Positions 36,098-44,526 of a stretch of DNA of 64,000 nucleotides are shown here, one piece after another. Position 1 is the stretch's first letter. Each line of letters opens with the position of its first letter. The notes below the pieces were generated by a model. The model was given only the letters and a program-made list of their open reading frames with translations. It did not search any database and was not told the DNA's origin. A program made the position numbers and the translations under genes. Origin of the DNA: Planctomycetota bacterium (GTDB lineage: Bacteria; Planctomycetota; Phycisphaerae; Sedimentisphaerales; Anaerohalosphaeraceae); contig VRUI01000001.1 in assembly GCA_019456225.1 (NCBI GenBank), positions 51,898 through 115,897 on the forward strand, read 5' to 3'.

Positions 36098-37243
36098 ATG
36101 AAAAAGAAAATATTCATAAGTGCCTATGAGCCGTCCGCCGATCTTCACTGCGGCAATCTCATACAGGCCATAAACGATAAAGTCAGTAAGAACAACGACT
36201 TAGAGATAGAATTTACCGGCCTCGGCGGACCAAAAATGCAAGCCGCCGGCTGCGATCTCCTCGAAAACACAGTAGACAAAGCCGCAATGATCTACAACGC
36301 CTTCACCCAGATATGGGCGTATTTCAAAAGATTAAGGCGCATAAGTGCTTACCTGAAAAGCACTAACGTCGACCTGGTAATAGTATGCGACTCACCGGCC
36401 TTCAACTTCCACATAGCAAAAGCCGCAAAAAAAGCAGGAATCAAGGTATTATTCTACGTAGCCCCCCAGCTATGGGCCTGGGCCCCGTGGCGCATACGCA
36501 AACTAAGAAAATGCTGCGACAAACTAGCATGCATCCTCCCCTTCGAGCAGGAATGGTTTGCCGGCAGGGGGGTGGATGTCACCTTCGTCGGCAACCCATT
36601 GTTGGATGAGGTAAACTATGATGAGCAAAAGAGTTACAGGGATTACACAAACTTCGATCCTGCAAATTCTACTGTCGCTTTAATGCCCGGCTCGCGCGGG
36701 GCCGAGATAAAAACGCTATGGCAGCCAATGCAGCAGATAGCCAAAAAACTCCAAACCAAATACCCAAACATAAAATTCATAACCCCGGCAGTAAACGAAG
36801 AAAAACTCCAAACCCTAAAACAAACCCAACTACCCGATCTGGATATAGAATACGTCCTTGACGGCCTCATAAACGCGGCTAGCCGTGCCGATCTATCCCT
36901 CGTCGCCAGCGGCAGCGCCACCCTTCAGGTCGCCGCCACCGGCTGCCCCATGGTCATTATGTACCAGTCCAGCCGCATCATGTGGCACCTGCTAGGCCGG
37001 TGGCTGATCAATATTCGGTTGTTGTCACTAGTAAATATCCTAGCGGCCAAGGAACTCTGCCCAGAATTTATGCCCTATTTTACGTCAATAGAGCCGATTT
37101 TTGAAAAAACTCTGGATTTACTGGATAATGTCGACCTGCTAGCCGATGCAAATGCGGGGCTGGCCGAAATCGTAAAACCCTTGTTACTAAGAGGGAAAGT
37201 GTCCTATATGGTTGCGGATATTTCACTAGGAATGTTAGAGTAA
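36098..37243 (+). CDS. lpxB: Lipid-A-disaccharide synthase
   Basis: 381 residues. It joins UDP-diacylglucosamine with lipid X to make lipid A disaccharide, a GT19-family enzyme at the inner membrane surface. Landmarks are EPSADLHCGNL at the start, GLGGPKMQAAGC, APQLWAWAPWR (about residue 122), PFEQEWF, FVGNPLLDE and the C-terminal LVASGSATLQ...MVIMYQSS. With the LptF/LptG-like pair it shows an LPS-bearing outer membrane. There is no Shine-Dalgarno before the ATG. Confidence 0.95.
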   Translation: MKKKIFISAYEPSADLHCGNLIQAINDKVSKNNDLEIEFTGLGGPKMQAAGCDLLENTVDKAAMIYNAFTQIWAYFKRLRRISAYLKSTNVDLVIVCDSPAFNFHIAKAAKKAGIKVLFYVAPQLWAWAPWRIRKLRKCCDKLACILPFEQEWFAGRGVDVTFVGNPLLDEVNYDEQKSYRDYTNFDPANSTVALMPGSRGAEIKTLWQPMQQIAKKLQTKYPNIKFITPAVNEEKLQTLKQTQLPDLDIEYVLDGLINAASRADLSLVASGSATLQVAATGCPMVIMYQSSRIMWHLLGRWLINIRLLSLVNILAAKELCPEFMPYFTSIEPIFEKTLDLLDNVDLLADANAGLAEIVKPLLLRGKVSYMVADISLGMLE

Positions 37244-37391
37244 TATACTAAATATTACTTAATATAATAAATTTTAGTAATTTTTAGATTTTGTGCTTTT
37301 ATTCCTGCACCACATAGTTAGAATATCAGTATCTGTTAACGTAAGAATTATTAAATGTACTGTTACTATTTTATTGTTTAAGGGGATTATT

Positions 37392-37790
37392 ATGAAAACT
37401 GGAAGAAGTACGGAGTATGGCATGATCGCCGTTTGCCATATCGCACAGCACTACAAAGACGGCCCTGTAATGGCACAGAAGGTTGCCCGCGCATATGATA
37501 TTCCACTTGAATATCTTCTTAAGATCCTACAGCAGATGGTTCGTGAAAACGTTCTCATCAGCAAGAGAGGTCCTCGCGGCGGATTCTGGCTTTCGCGTGA
37601 CGCATCCGAGATCACATTGGTTCAGGTTGTAGAGGCAATCGAAGGTCCTGTCGTCACTAACATGCAGCTTGCACAGCAGGCAAAGAATGTGCCTTTTAGC
37701 GTCAGGATCGAAAAGGTCTGCCGCAATATTTCAGAAGGTGTAAGGGATGCTTACGGCAAGGTTTCTATTGCCGAAATGATCGCTGAGTAA
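37392..37790 (+). CDS. Rrf2-family transcriptional regulator
   Basis: About 132 residues. The winged-helix pattern of Rrf2 regulators is clear: KTGRSTEYGMIAVCHIA, then IPLEYLLKILQQMV and the wing GPRGGFWLSR. The three-cysteine iron-sulfur cluster site of IscR-type members is missing; the only cysteines are at about 15 and 115. It may therefore sense something other than an iron-sulfur cluster, or be redox-silent. The ATG at 37392 has AAGGGG upstream, and a longer ORF from 37293 is not supported. A strong terminator follows. Confidence 0.85.
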   Translation: MKTGRSTEYGMIAVCHIAQHYKDGPVMAQKVARAYDIPLEYLLKILQQMVRENVLISKRGPRGGFWLSRDASEITLVQVVEAIEGPVVTNMQLAQQAKNVPFSVRIEKVCRNISEGVRDAYGKVSIAEMIAE

Positions 37791-37811
37791 GTTTTATTTT
37801 TGCAATTTTAA

Positions 37812-37857
37812 AGGCGGGTAGCGGACTTTCTTTTAGGTAGTCTCTACCCGCCTTTTT
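37812..37857 (+). terminator. Intrinsic terminator after Rrf2 gene
   Basis: Stem AGGCGGGTAG / CTACCCGCCT with a 22-base loop, followed by TTTT. Confidence 0.85.
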
Positions 37858-37858
37858 C

Positions 37859-38247
37859 ATTTATTATTTATTCCGCCAGAGGCGGATGTTCCATATTTAT
37901 TATTCAAACCTGATTTAGATTGGGACCTAACTTCTTTTGTCATCCTTTAGTTTATTTTCATCTTAGTGATTATCCCATCGCTTGCGCCCAGGTCTTCAAT
38001 TACCATTCTTGTATTTACAGAGTTGTTTTTACTGATTAATGTGGCCGGTATTGTTTTTTATTGTTGACCTTAGATAATGGGGGTGTAGAATGATGCTTAG
38101 TGAGTTAATGAGCCATAATAAATTTGTTTTGGGCCGGCCGAGCCAGTTTTCCGACGAGGCATTAAAATGAAAAGTTGATAATGCTTTTCGTTGCAGTTAA
38201 AGGTACAGTCTCTCGATATAGTGACGGATAACAAAGGAGATCGCAAA
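37859..38247 (+). other. Intergenic region before sensor kinase
   Basis: About 390 bases. A short ORF of 26 codons at 38090-38170 (MMLSELMSHN...) has a G-rich stretch upstream but no other support. TTGCAG at 38191 and GATATA at 38215 could form a promoter with 18-base spacing. AAGGAGAT lies just before the kinase ATG. No known RNA motif was recognised. Confidence 0.4.
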
Positions 38248-40686
38248 ATGGCATTTAACGTAAAGATATTGCTCTTGTTCACCTTCCTGGCGATGACGTT
38301 GTGTTCGGCATCGGCGGCTGCGCAGCAAACGACAAGCGAAGACAGAAGGCACAATGTTCTCATCCTCAATTCATATCACAAGTCATTTAGATGGACCGAC
38401 AACCAGGTCTCTGGTGCCAGCGCGGCACTGAGTGATGCTGTTGGGAATCTGGAACTGTACGTCGAGTACATGGACACCAAGAGAATCTACACCGAAGAAT
38501 ATCTGGCTAACCTCGTAAACACTTACCATCTCAAGTACGATAAGATCCGGCTGGACGCGATCATCACAACCGACGACAATGCTCTGCGTTTCGTTATGGA
38601 TCATCACGAGAATCTTTTCCAGAATGCACCGGTCTCATTCTGCGGCATCAACAACTATTCCAGTTTTTCTTTTGCAGACACGACGCAATTTACAGGACTG
38701 CTGGAAGTCCTCGACATTGAAGCCACTATTGACCTGGCTTTGAAATTGCACCCGGCAACCAGCAAGGTTTATGTAATTGTCGACAGCACTCCGACAGGCG
38801 TTGGCCAGTTAAGGGATATTGCCAAAACAGCGGGTCAATACCCGCAACTGAAATTCGAATACTTCAAGGGTGACGACTACACAACGGCTGAATTGCTTGA
38901 GCAGGTGTCGCAATTGCCTGAGGACAGCATTGTTCTTTTAGCCGTTTGGCTGCGTGACAAGAATGGTGAATATGCGGCTACTGATGTGGTGGGCCCCCTT
39001 ATTTCGAACCGGTCAAAAGTGCCTGTTTACGGAATCATTGACATGTACCTGGGCCACGGTATCGTTGGAGGCAAGTTGCTTAACAGCGAAACACACGGAC
39101 GACTGGCGGCCGAGATGACCGCTGACATTCTGGGCGGTGAAACCCCCTCAAACATCCCGGTCCTCGTCGAGAGCCTCAATCCCTACATGTTTGATGAAGC
39201 CCAGTTGCATCGTTGGGATATCGATCCAGCCGACCTTCCCGAAGGCAGCATCGTGCTCAACCATTCCTTCTCCCTGTATGAAACCTATCGTATCCAAATC
39301 TGGAGTGTTACGGGGGCTTTTGTTTTTCTACTGGTCGTTGTCGTATTTCTGGTCACGAATATTGTCAATCGCAAGAAAGCTGAAAAAGCATTACTTCAAA
39401 GCGAAGACAAATACCGAACCCTGGTAACTTATACACCTGCGGTTCTATGGACTTCAGATCAAAACGGGCACACATCATTTATTTCTTCGAATGTCAGGCA
39501 AGTGTATGGATATACACAGGAGGAAATCCTCAAGGCAGGAGATAGCCTCTGGTTTGGGAGAATACATCCTGAGGATGTTCCAGGCGTAAAGACAGCATAT
39601 GAGGCAATTATGAAGACGGGGGAACCCTTTGATGTCGAGTATCGAATCCAAAGAAAAGATGGGCATTGGATATGGCTCCATGACAGGGCAATACGCAACT
39701 ATGAAGTTGAAGGTGCATTGCGTTTAGATGGGGTCTTTCTGGACATCACCGATCGCAAGCGGGCGGAGATTGAAATACTGTCCAGCCAGCAGCAACTCCG
39801 GGCGTCAAACCAGCAACTGTCAGTTAACGAGCAACAGTTAAAGGCTACTAATCAACAACTGGTGGCATCTGAGCAGCAGCTAAAGGCTTCTAATCAGCAA
39901 TTGCGGGCTAATGAGCGTGAGCGTGAGGCACTTGTTAAAACACTGGAATACAAGAATAAGGAGTTGCAGGACATCGTTTACACCGCTTCTCATGATCTTA
40001 AATCGCCTCTGGTCAATATTGAGGGTTTCAGCGGTGAACTGAATTCTGACTGCGATAATCTGCTCAAGATGCTTGCAGACCAAACCGGTGGCGAAGACAA
40101 TAGTCACAAGATCGAAACTTTGCTTAAAGAGAGCATACCCCAATCGCTTGGTTTTATTACCGGCAGCGCAAAAAAAATGGCAGGCCTGCTCAATGGTTTA
40201 CTGCAGATATCAAGGGTCGGCACTGTTGAAATATACAGTGAATCCGTCGATATGAATAAGACGATAAATGAAGTACTTGCATTAATGGAGTACCAGATAA
40301 GAGAAAACAATATTGCTGTTACGCTCGAAACACTGGTCGATTGTACCGGTGACCCGGATATGCTGAACAATGTATTTATCAACCTTATCGACAATGCCAT
40401 AAAATATCGCAACCCGGCCAAAGAAGGCGAGATACGAATATCAGGCGAAGTTAAAGATGGCATGAGTATCTATTGTGTTGCCGACAACGGCATAGGCATT
40501 GCGGCAGACCATCAGAGCAAAGTGTTTGAGATATTCCATCGGCTTGACCCGAGTGATGATGTTGACGGTGAAGGTTTGGGTCTTACTATTGTTACTCGTA
40601 TTGTTGATCGGCTTGGGGGACGTATTTGGCTGGAGTCTGAGGATGGGGTTGGCAGTTTGTTTTTTGTTGCTTTGCCGAGGGGGTGA
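38248..40686 (+). CDS. Sensor histidine kinase with ABC substrate-binding-like sensor and PAS domain
   Basis: 812 residues. A signal-anchor is followed by a periplasmic domain resembling the ABC_sub_bind (PF04392) family (about 35-335), a membrane helix (about 351-373), a PAS domain with its PAC end (about 387-505), a coiled coil of perfect heptads (NQQLxA / EQQLKA, about 515-560), and a kinase core: SHDLKSPL with the phosphoacceptor histidine at about residue 582, NLIDNAIKYR (N box), DNGIGIA (G1) and GEGLGLTI (G2). No response regulator is adjacent, so it is an orphan. The periplasmic part suggests sensing of a small ligand. The start at 38248 has AAGGAGAT. Confidence 0.9.
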   Translation: MAFNVKILLLFTFLAMTLCSASAAAQQTTSEDRRHNVLILNSYHKSFRWTDNQVSGASAALSDAVGNLELYVEYMDTKRIYTEEYLANLVNTYHLKYDKIRLDAIITTDDNALRFVMDHHENLFQNAPVSFCGINNYSSFSFADTTQFTGLLEVLDIEATIDLALKLHPATSKVYVIVDSTPTGVGQLRDIAKTAGQYPQLKFEYFKGDDYTTAELLEQVSQLPEDSIVLLAVWLRDKNGEYAATDVVGPLISNRSKVPVYGIIDMYLGHGIVGGKLLNSETHGRLAAEMTADILGGETPSNIPVLVESLNPYMFDEAQLHRWDIDPADLPEGSIVLNHSFSLYETYRIQIWSVTGAFVFLLVVVVFLVTNIVNRKKAEKALLQSEDKYRTLVTYTPAVLWTSDQNGHTSFISSNVRQVYGYTQEEILKAGDSLWFGRIHPEDVPGVKTAYEAIMKTGEPFDVEYRIQRKDGHWIWLHDRAIRNYEVEGALRLDGVFLDITDRKRAEIEILSSQQQLRASNQQLSVNEQQLKATNQQLVASEQQLKASNQQLRANEREREALVKTLEYKNKELQDIVYTASHDLKSPLVNIEGFSGELNSDCDNLLKMLADQTGGEDNSHKIETLLKESIPQSLGFITGSAKKMAGLLNGLLQISRVGTVEIYSESVDMNKTINEVLALMEYQIRENNIAVTLETLVDCTGDPDMLNNVFINLIDNAIKYRNPAKEGEIRISGEVKDGMSIYCVADNGIGIAADHQSKVFEIFHRLDPSDDVDGEGLGLTIVTRIVDRLGGRIWLESEDGVGSLFFVALPRG

Positions 40687-40687
40687 C

Positions 40688-40786
40688 AGGTTTGAAAGGT
40701 GTGAAAGGTGAGAAAGGTGAGAAAGGTGTGAAAGGTGAGAAAGGTGAGAAAGGTGTGAAAGGTGAGACAGGTTTGAAAGGTGTGAA
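40688..40786 (+). repeat. Array of 11 nine-base repeats
   Basis: Eleven consecutive 9-base units (AGGTGTGAA, AGGTGAGAA, AGGTTTGAA and one AGGTGAGAC), starting one base after the kinase stop codon. The same units in opposite orientation form the array at 23841-24011. It is followed by decayed AATAAACGTG repeats. Confidence 0.9.
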
Positions 40787-40842
40787 AATAAACGTGCGAA
40801 AATAAACGTGTAAAATAAAACGTGTGAAAGTGGTTGGGATAA

Positions 40843-41814
40843 ATGGCAGTTATTGTTGGTGTTGATGAAGCTGGTTATGGTCCTTTGCTTGGTCCTTTGG
40901 TTGTTTCTGCGGTTGCTTTTGGTGTGCCCGATGACAGCTTGAAGGCTGATATGTGGAAGGTTCTTGGTAAGGCTGTCGGTAAGGCTAAGCGTGGGCTTAG
41001 CGGGCGTGTTTTGATTACTGACAGTAAGAAGGCTTATACTAAGGCCTCCGGGGTTGGACATCTTCGGCGGTCGGTGCTTGCTTCACTTGTTTGCTGCGGG
41101 GGCGATGATGGTTATTGCGGGACGGCAGGTGAGATGCTTCGGGCGGTTTGTCCTGGGTGTTACGGGCGGCTTGGGGAGTATGCGTGGTATGAGGGGCTTG
41201 ATGAGCTTTCGCTTGGGGCCGATAAGGGAGATGTTGAGATTGCCGCTTCTGTGCTGGGTAAGGCGCTCGGAGAAAATGGGATGGCGATCCGGTCGGCGGC
41301 TAGCAGGTGTCTTGATGTCGGGTATTATAACGGGCAGGTTGAGATCGTTAAGAATAAGTCCAATGTGCTGTTTACCGCCTTGTGCGGTTTGATTGGGGAG
41401 GTTCTGGCAGGGGCAGGTTCGGATGAAACGGTGCAGGTTATTGTTGACCGGCAGGGCGGGCGGATTCGGTATGGCGGGCCTTTGATGCGTATGTTTCCGG
41501 GTATGGAGCTTACGATCCTGCGGGAGAGTGAGGAGATGAGCAGCTATGAGATGAGCGGCGGGGGAAAGAAGATGCGGCTGCATTTTACTATGAAGGCCGA
41601 TCAGCATTTCCTTCCGGTTTCGCTGGCTTCGATGGTGAGTAAATATGTGCGGGAGGTGATGATGGATTCTATCAATAATTATTTTCAGAGGTTTTGTCCG
41701 GATATCAAGCGGACGGCGGGGTACTGGCAGGACGGCCAGCGGTTTGTAAAAGATATTGCGGAGATGGCACCGGATCTGGAGTATGATCGGGCGAAGTTTG
41801 TTCGGACGCGGTAG
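40843..41814 (+). CDS. Ribonuclease HII-like protein, elongated
   Basis: 323 residues. The N-terminal GVDEAGYGPLLGPLVVSAV is the RNase HII active-site strand with its Asp-Glu pair; ITDSKKA (about residue 59), VIVDRQGG (about 200) and KADQHFLPVSLASMVSKYVR (about 250) supply the remaining conserved positions. RNase HII cuts RNA in RNA-DNA hybrids. The protein is about 100 residues longer than the bacterial norm, with the extra sequence between the first and third motifs, so it may be a divergent lineage-specific form. It is upstream of the MoxR operon with a 184-base gap. Confidence 0.78.
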   Translation: MAVIVGVDEAGYGPLLGPLVVSAVAFGVPDDSLKADMWKVLGKAVGKAKRGLSGRVLITDSKKAYTKASGVGHLRRSVLASLVCCGGDDGYCGTAGEMLRAVCPGCYGRLGEYAWYEGLDELSLGADKGDVEIAASVLGKALGENGMAIRSAASRCLDVGYYNGQVEIVKNKSNVLFTALCGLIGEVLAGAGSDETVQVIVDRQGGRIRYGGPLMRMFPGMELTILRESEEMSSYEMSGGGKKMRLHFTMKADQHFLPVSLASMVSKYVREVMMDSINNYFQRFCPDIKRTAGYWQDGQRFVKDIAEMAPDLEYDRAKFVRTR

Positions 41815-41998
41815 AGACGTGCAGCGTACGGCGGGCAACGTGCAGCGTTAGGAGTTTTTTTGGGGAATTGGGTTGAAATTTTTGTTTTTTTTTGGGATAA
41901 TCTGAACTTTTTGGGGGATTGTTCGTACAATTTGCAAAAATTTGCATTTTGCATATTGTATTTTGGCGTTTGAAATTGTGTTTTTTGGAGATTATTTG

Positions 41999-42988
41999 AT
42001 GTCGGCTGATATTGAACGTATCGAGCGGTTAGTTGAAGAAAAGAGTCAGTTTGTTCGCTCGCTTTTTGGCGAGATGGATAAGGTTATCGTTGGGCAGCGG
42101 TATATGCTTGAGCGTTTGCTGATCGGGCTTCTTGCCGATGGGCATATATTGCTCGAGGGTGTGCCGGGCCTTGCCAAGACTTTGGCTGTTACGGTTTTGT
42201 CGCGGGCGATCAAGGCTGATTTCAAGCGTATTCAGTTTACTCCGGACCTGCTTCCGGCTGATTTGATCGGAACGCAGATCTACCGGCAGTCGGATGACAG
42301 CTTCTATACTCGCAAGGGGCCTTTGTTCGCTAATATTATCCTGGCTGACGAGATCAACCGTGCGCCGGCGAAGGTTCAAAGTGCGCTGCTAGAGGCGATG
42401 CAGGAAAAGCAGGTTACTATCGGCGATGAGACTTTTGCGATGCCTTCGCCGTTTTTGGTGCTGGCGACTCAAAACCCTATCGAGCAGGAGGGGACGTACC
42501 CATTGCCTGAAGCTCAGCTTGACCGGTTTATGCTTAAGATCAAGATCGATTATCCGAAGAAGGAAGATGAGCGGTTGATCCTTGACCGGATGACTGGGGT
42601 TGAAAAAAGTTTTGACGTGCAAGGGGTTGTCACGCCCGAAGAGATCATCGAGACACGCGCTGTTGTCGATCAGATATATATTGACGATAAGATCAAGGAT
42701 TATATTGTCAATATTGTACACGCCACCCGCGAGCCGGATAAGTATGGGCTCGATATATCCGATCTTATCAGCTATGGTGCGTCTCCGAGAGCGACGATCT
42801 TTCTGGCGGTGGCGGCGAAAGCTCACGCGTTTATCCAGGGGCGCGGGTATGTTACTCCGCAGGATGTTAAGAGTATCGGGATGGATGTGCTTCGCCATCG
42901 GGTGATCGTCAGCTATGAGGCAGAGGCCGAAGAGAAGACCAGCGAGGATATTGTGCAGGTTATTTTTGACAATATCGAAGTTCCTTAA
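41999..42988 (+). CDS. MoxR-family AAA ATPase
   Basis: 329 residues. AAA_3 family: GHILLEGVPGLAKT (Walker A, about residue 42), ILADEINRAPAKVQSALLEA (Walker B, about 115), ATQNPIEQEGTYPLPEAQLD (sensor 1). MoxR ATPases act as chaperones for vWA-domain partners. It is the first gene of the MoxR-DUF58-vWA operon here. GGAG precedes the ATG at 41999; the ORF extends upstream to 41942 without support. Confidence 0.93.
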   Translation: MSADIERIERLVEEKSQFVRSLFGEMDKVIVGQRYMLERLLIGLLADGHILLEGVPGLAKTLAVTVLSRAIKADFKRIQFTPDLLPADLIGTQIYRQSDDSFYTRKGPLFANIILADEINRAPAKVQSALLEAMQEKQVTIGDETFAMPSPFLVLATQNPIEQEGTYPLPEAQLDRFMLKIKIDYPKKEDERLILDRMTGVEKSFDVQGVVTPEEIIETRAVVDQIYIDDKIKDYIVNIVHATREPDKYGLDISDLISYGASPRATIFLAVAAKAHAFIQGRGYVTPQDVKSIGMDVLRHRVIVSYEAEAEEKTSEDIVQVIFDNIEVP

Positions 42989-43000
42989 CGAAAGATTTTT

Positions 43001-43030
43001 ATCCGCGGATTACGCAGATTACGCGGATTA
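43001..43030 (+). repeat. Repeat element E
   Basis: ATCCGCGGATTACGCAGATT followed by ACGCGGATTA. The same or nearly the same string is at 44338-44367 and 47938-47968. This kind of CGCGGATT repeat is known from intergenic regions of several environmental bacteria. Confidence 0.8.
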
Positions 43031-43072
43031 AAAACAAAGGTTAAAAACAGCGGTGTTTGTTTTGTGGAATAT

Positions 43073-43448
43073 TGCTTGCGAGTTTTGTTATGGCAGTTTT
43101 GTTTCTGGCGGTTATTTTGCCACCCTTCGGCAAGCTCAGGGCAGGCTCCGGAAAACGAGGAAAAGAGAGGGATAAGAGAAAATATTAAAAAAGAAAATAT
43201 TTAAAACTTTAAAAAGGAACTCGCCTTCGGCGAAGCTATTTTAACAGCGTGGGCACGGCCCACCCTACGTAACTGCTTGCGAGTTTTGTTATGGCGGTTT
43301 TGTTTCTGGCGGTTATTTTGCCACAGAGGACAATGAGGAAAAGAGAGGGATAAGAGAAAAGCTTAAAAAAGAAAATATTTAAAATTTTAAAAAGGAACTC
43401 GCCTTCGGCGAAGCTATTTTTATTTGTGGGCTGGAAGCCCACGCTACG
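43073..43448 (+). repeat. Tandem duplication of a D-A-B leader module
   Basis: Copy 1 at 43073-43273 and copy 2 at 43274-43448 both run TGCTTGCGAGTTTTGTTATG, then a GGCGGTTATTTTGCCAC stretch, the D block (GAGGAAAAGAGAGGGATAAG), hairpin A (CTCGCCTTCGGCGAAG) and hairpin B. Copy 1 has about 25 extra bases containing CCTTCGGCAAGCTCAGGGCA. Hairpin B differs between the copies (GTGGGCACGGCCCAC versus GTGGGCTGGAAGCCCAC) but both can pair. Copy 2 ends 8 bases before the DUF58 start codon. Confidence 0.85.
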
Positions 43449-43456
43449 GTTTAATT

Positions 43457-44332
43457 ATGCTTGATCCTGAACTTGTTAAGAAAATTCGGCAGATACAGAT
43501 CTATACTTCTCGTATGGTTAACGCCAGTTTTGCGGGTCAGTATGAGAGTGTGTTTAAGGGTCGGGGTATGCAGTTTAACGAGGTTCGCGAGTATATGCCC
43601 GGCGACGATATTCGCAGTATCGACTGGAATGTTACGGCGAGGACGGGTCGCGCGCATATCAAGCGGTTTGTCGAAGAGCGCGAGATGACGGTTATGTTTG
43701 CCGTTGACCTTAGCGCGTCCGGGGATTTTGGGACTGTTGAAAAGGCAAAGAACGCACTTGCCGCCGAGTTTTGTGCGGTGCTTGCTTTTGCCGCGATCCG
43801 CAATAACGATAAGGTCGGGCTGGTGATATTTACGGATCGGATCGAGCTTTATATTCCGCCGAAGAAAGGGTCGGGGCATGTGCTTCGATTAATTCGTGAG
43901 CTGCTGTATTTTAAGATGGGCAAACGGCAGACGGATATTCCGCTTGGGATCGATTACCTTCGCAAGGTGCTTAAGAAAAAGGCGACGGTTTTTTTGGTGT
44001 CGGACTTTATTGACAGCGATATCAAAAAGCCGCTCGGCCTGCTTAACCGGCGGCATGATGTTATCGCGGCGGTCGTTAGCGACAGGGCCGAGAAGGCTTT
44101 GGCCGGGTGCGGGATCGTTGAATTCGAAGATGCCGAAAGCGGCGAGATTATGATGGTCGATACGTCCAGCGGAAAGTTTAGACGCCGCTATGAGTTGATC
44201 GCCCGTAAAAGGTCCGATGAGCTGCTGGGTATGCTGCGGTCTATCGGGGTTGACAGTATTTGTATTAGTTCGGATCGGCCTTATATTCAGGATGTTGTTC
44301 GGTTCTTCCATGTGAGACATAGCAGGCAATAA
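43457..44332 (+). CDS. DUF58 domain protein
   Basis: About 291 residues. The DUF58 signature is FNEVREYMPGDDIRSIDWNV at about residue 39, followed by RTGRAHIKRFVEEREM. The C-terminal half has a vWA-like fold with FAVDLSASGDF as a MIDAS-like strand. DUF58 proteins accompany MoxR ATPases and vWA proteins in Bat-type operons. The start at 43457 follows a repeat hairpin; an ORF from 43424 would translate part of it. Confidence 0.88.
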   Translation: MLDPELVKKIRQIQIYTSRMVNASFAGQYESVFKGRGMQFNEVREYMPGDDIRSIDWNVTARTGRAHIKRFVEEREMTVMFAVDLSASGDFGTVEKAKNALAAEFCAVLAFAAIRNNDKVGLVIFTDRIELYIPPKKGSGHVLRLIRELLYFKMGKRQTDIPLGIDYLRKVLKKKATVFLVSDFIDSDIKKPLGLLNRRHDVIAAVVSDRAEKALAGCGIVEFEDAESGEIMMVDTSSGKFRRRYELIARKRSDELLGMLRSIGVDSICISSDRPYIQDVVRFFHVRHSRQ

Positions 44333-44337
44333 TTATT

Positions 44338-44523
44338 ATCCGCGGATTACGCAGATTACACGGATTATTTTTGAAATAAAAAATTAAAGATTAAAAAGCA
44401 AAATGACAAATTAAAATTTAAAAATATTGTACTGGGTGTTTTTGGGAATTTGCTTGCGACTTTTTTAGGTTGTTCTTGTTTTGTTGAGGGTTTTATCGGG
44501 GAGCTCGCGCTCCCGCGCTTTTA
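44338..44523 (+). repeat. Intergenic repeats E and C
   Basis: Element E at 44338-44367, an A-rich spacer, then element C at 44492-44523 (GGGGAGCTCGCGCTCCCGC hairpin, then GCTTTTA), ending 4 bases before the ATG at 44527. Confidence 0.7.
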
Positions 44524-44526
44524 ACT

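Noticed and set aside
38090..38170. 26-codon ORF before the sensor kinase
   Set aside because: Only a G-rich stretch upstream supports it; peptide has no recognisable feature.
41083..41838. 251-codon open frame opposite the RNase HII-like gene
   Set aside because: Antisense shadow without family features; the plus-strand gene has catalytic motifs.
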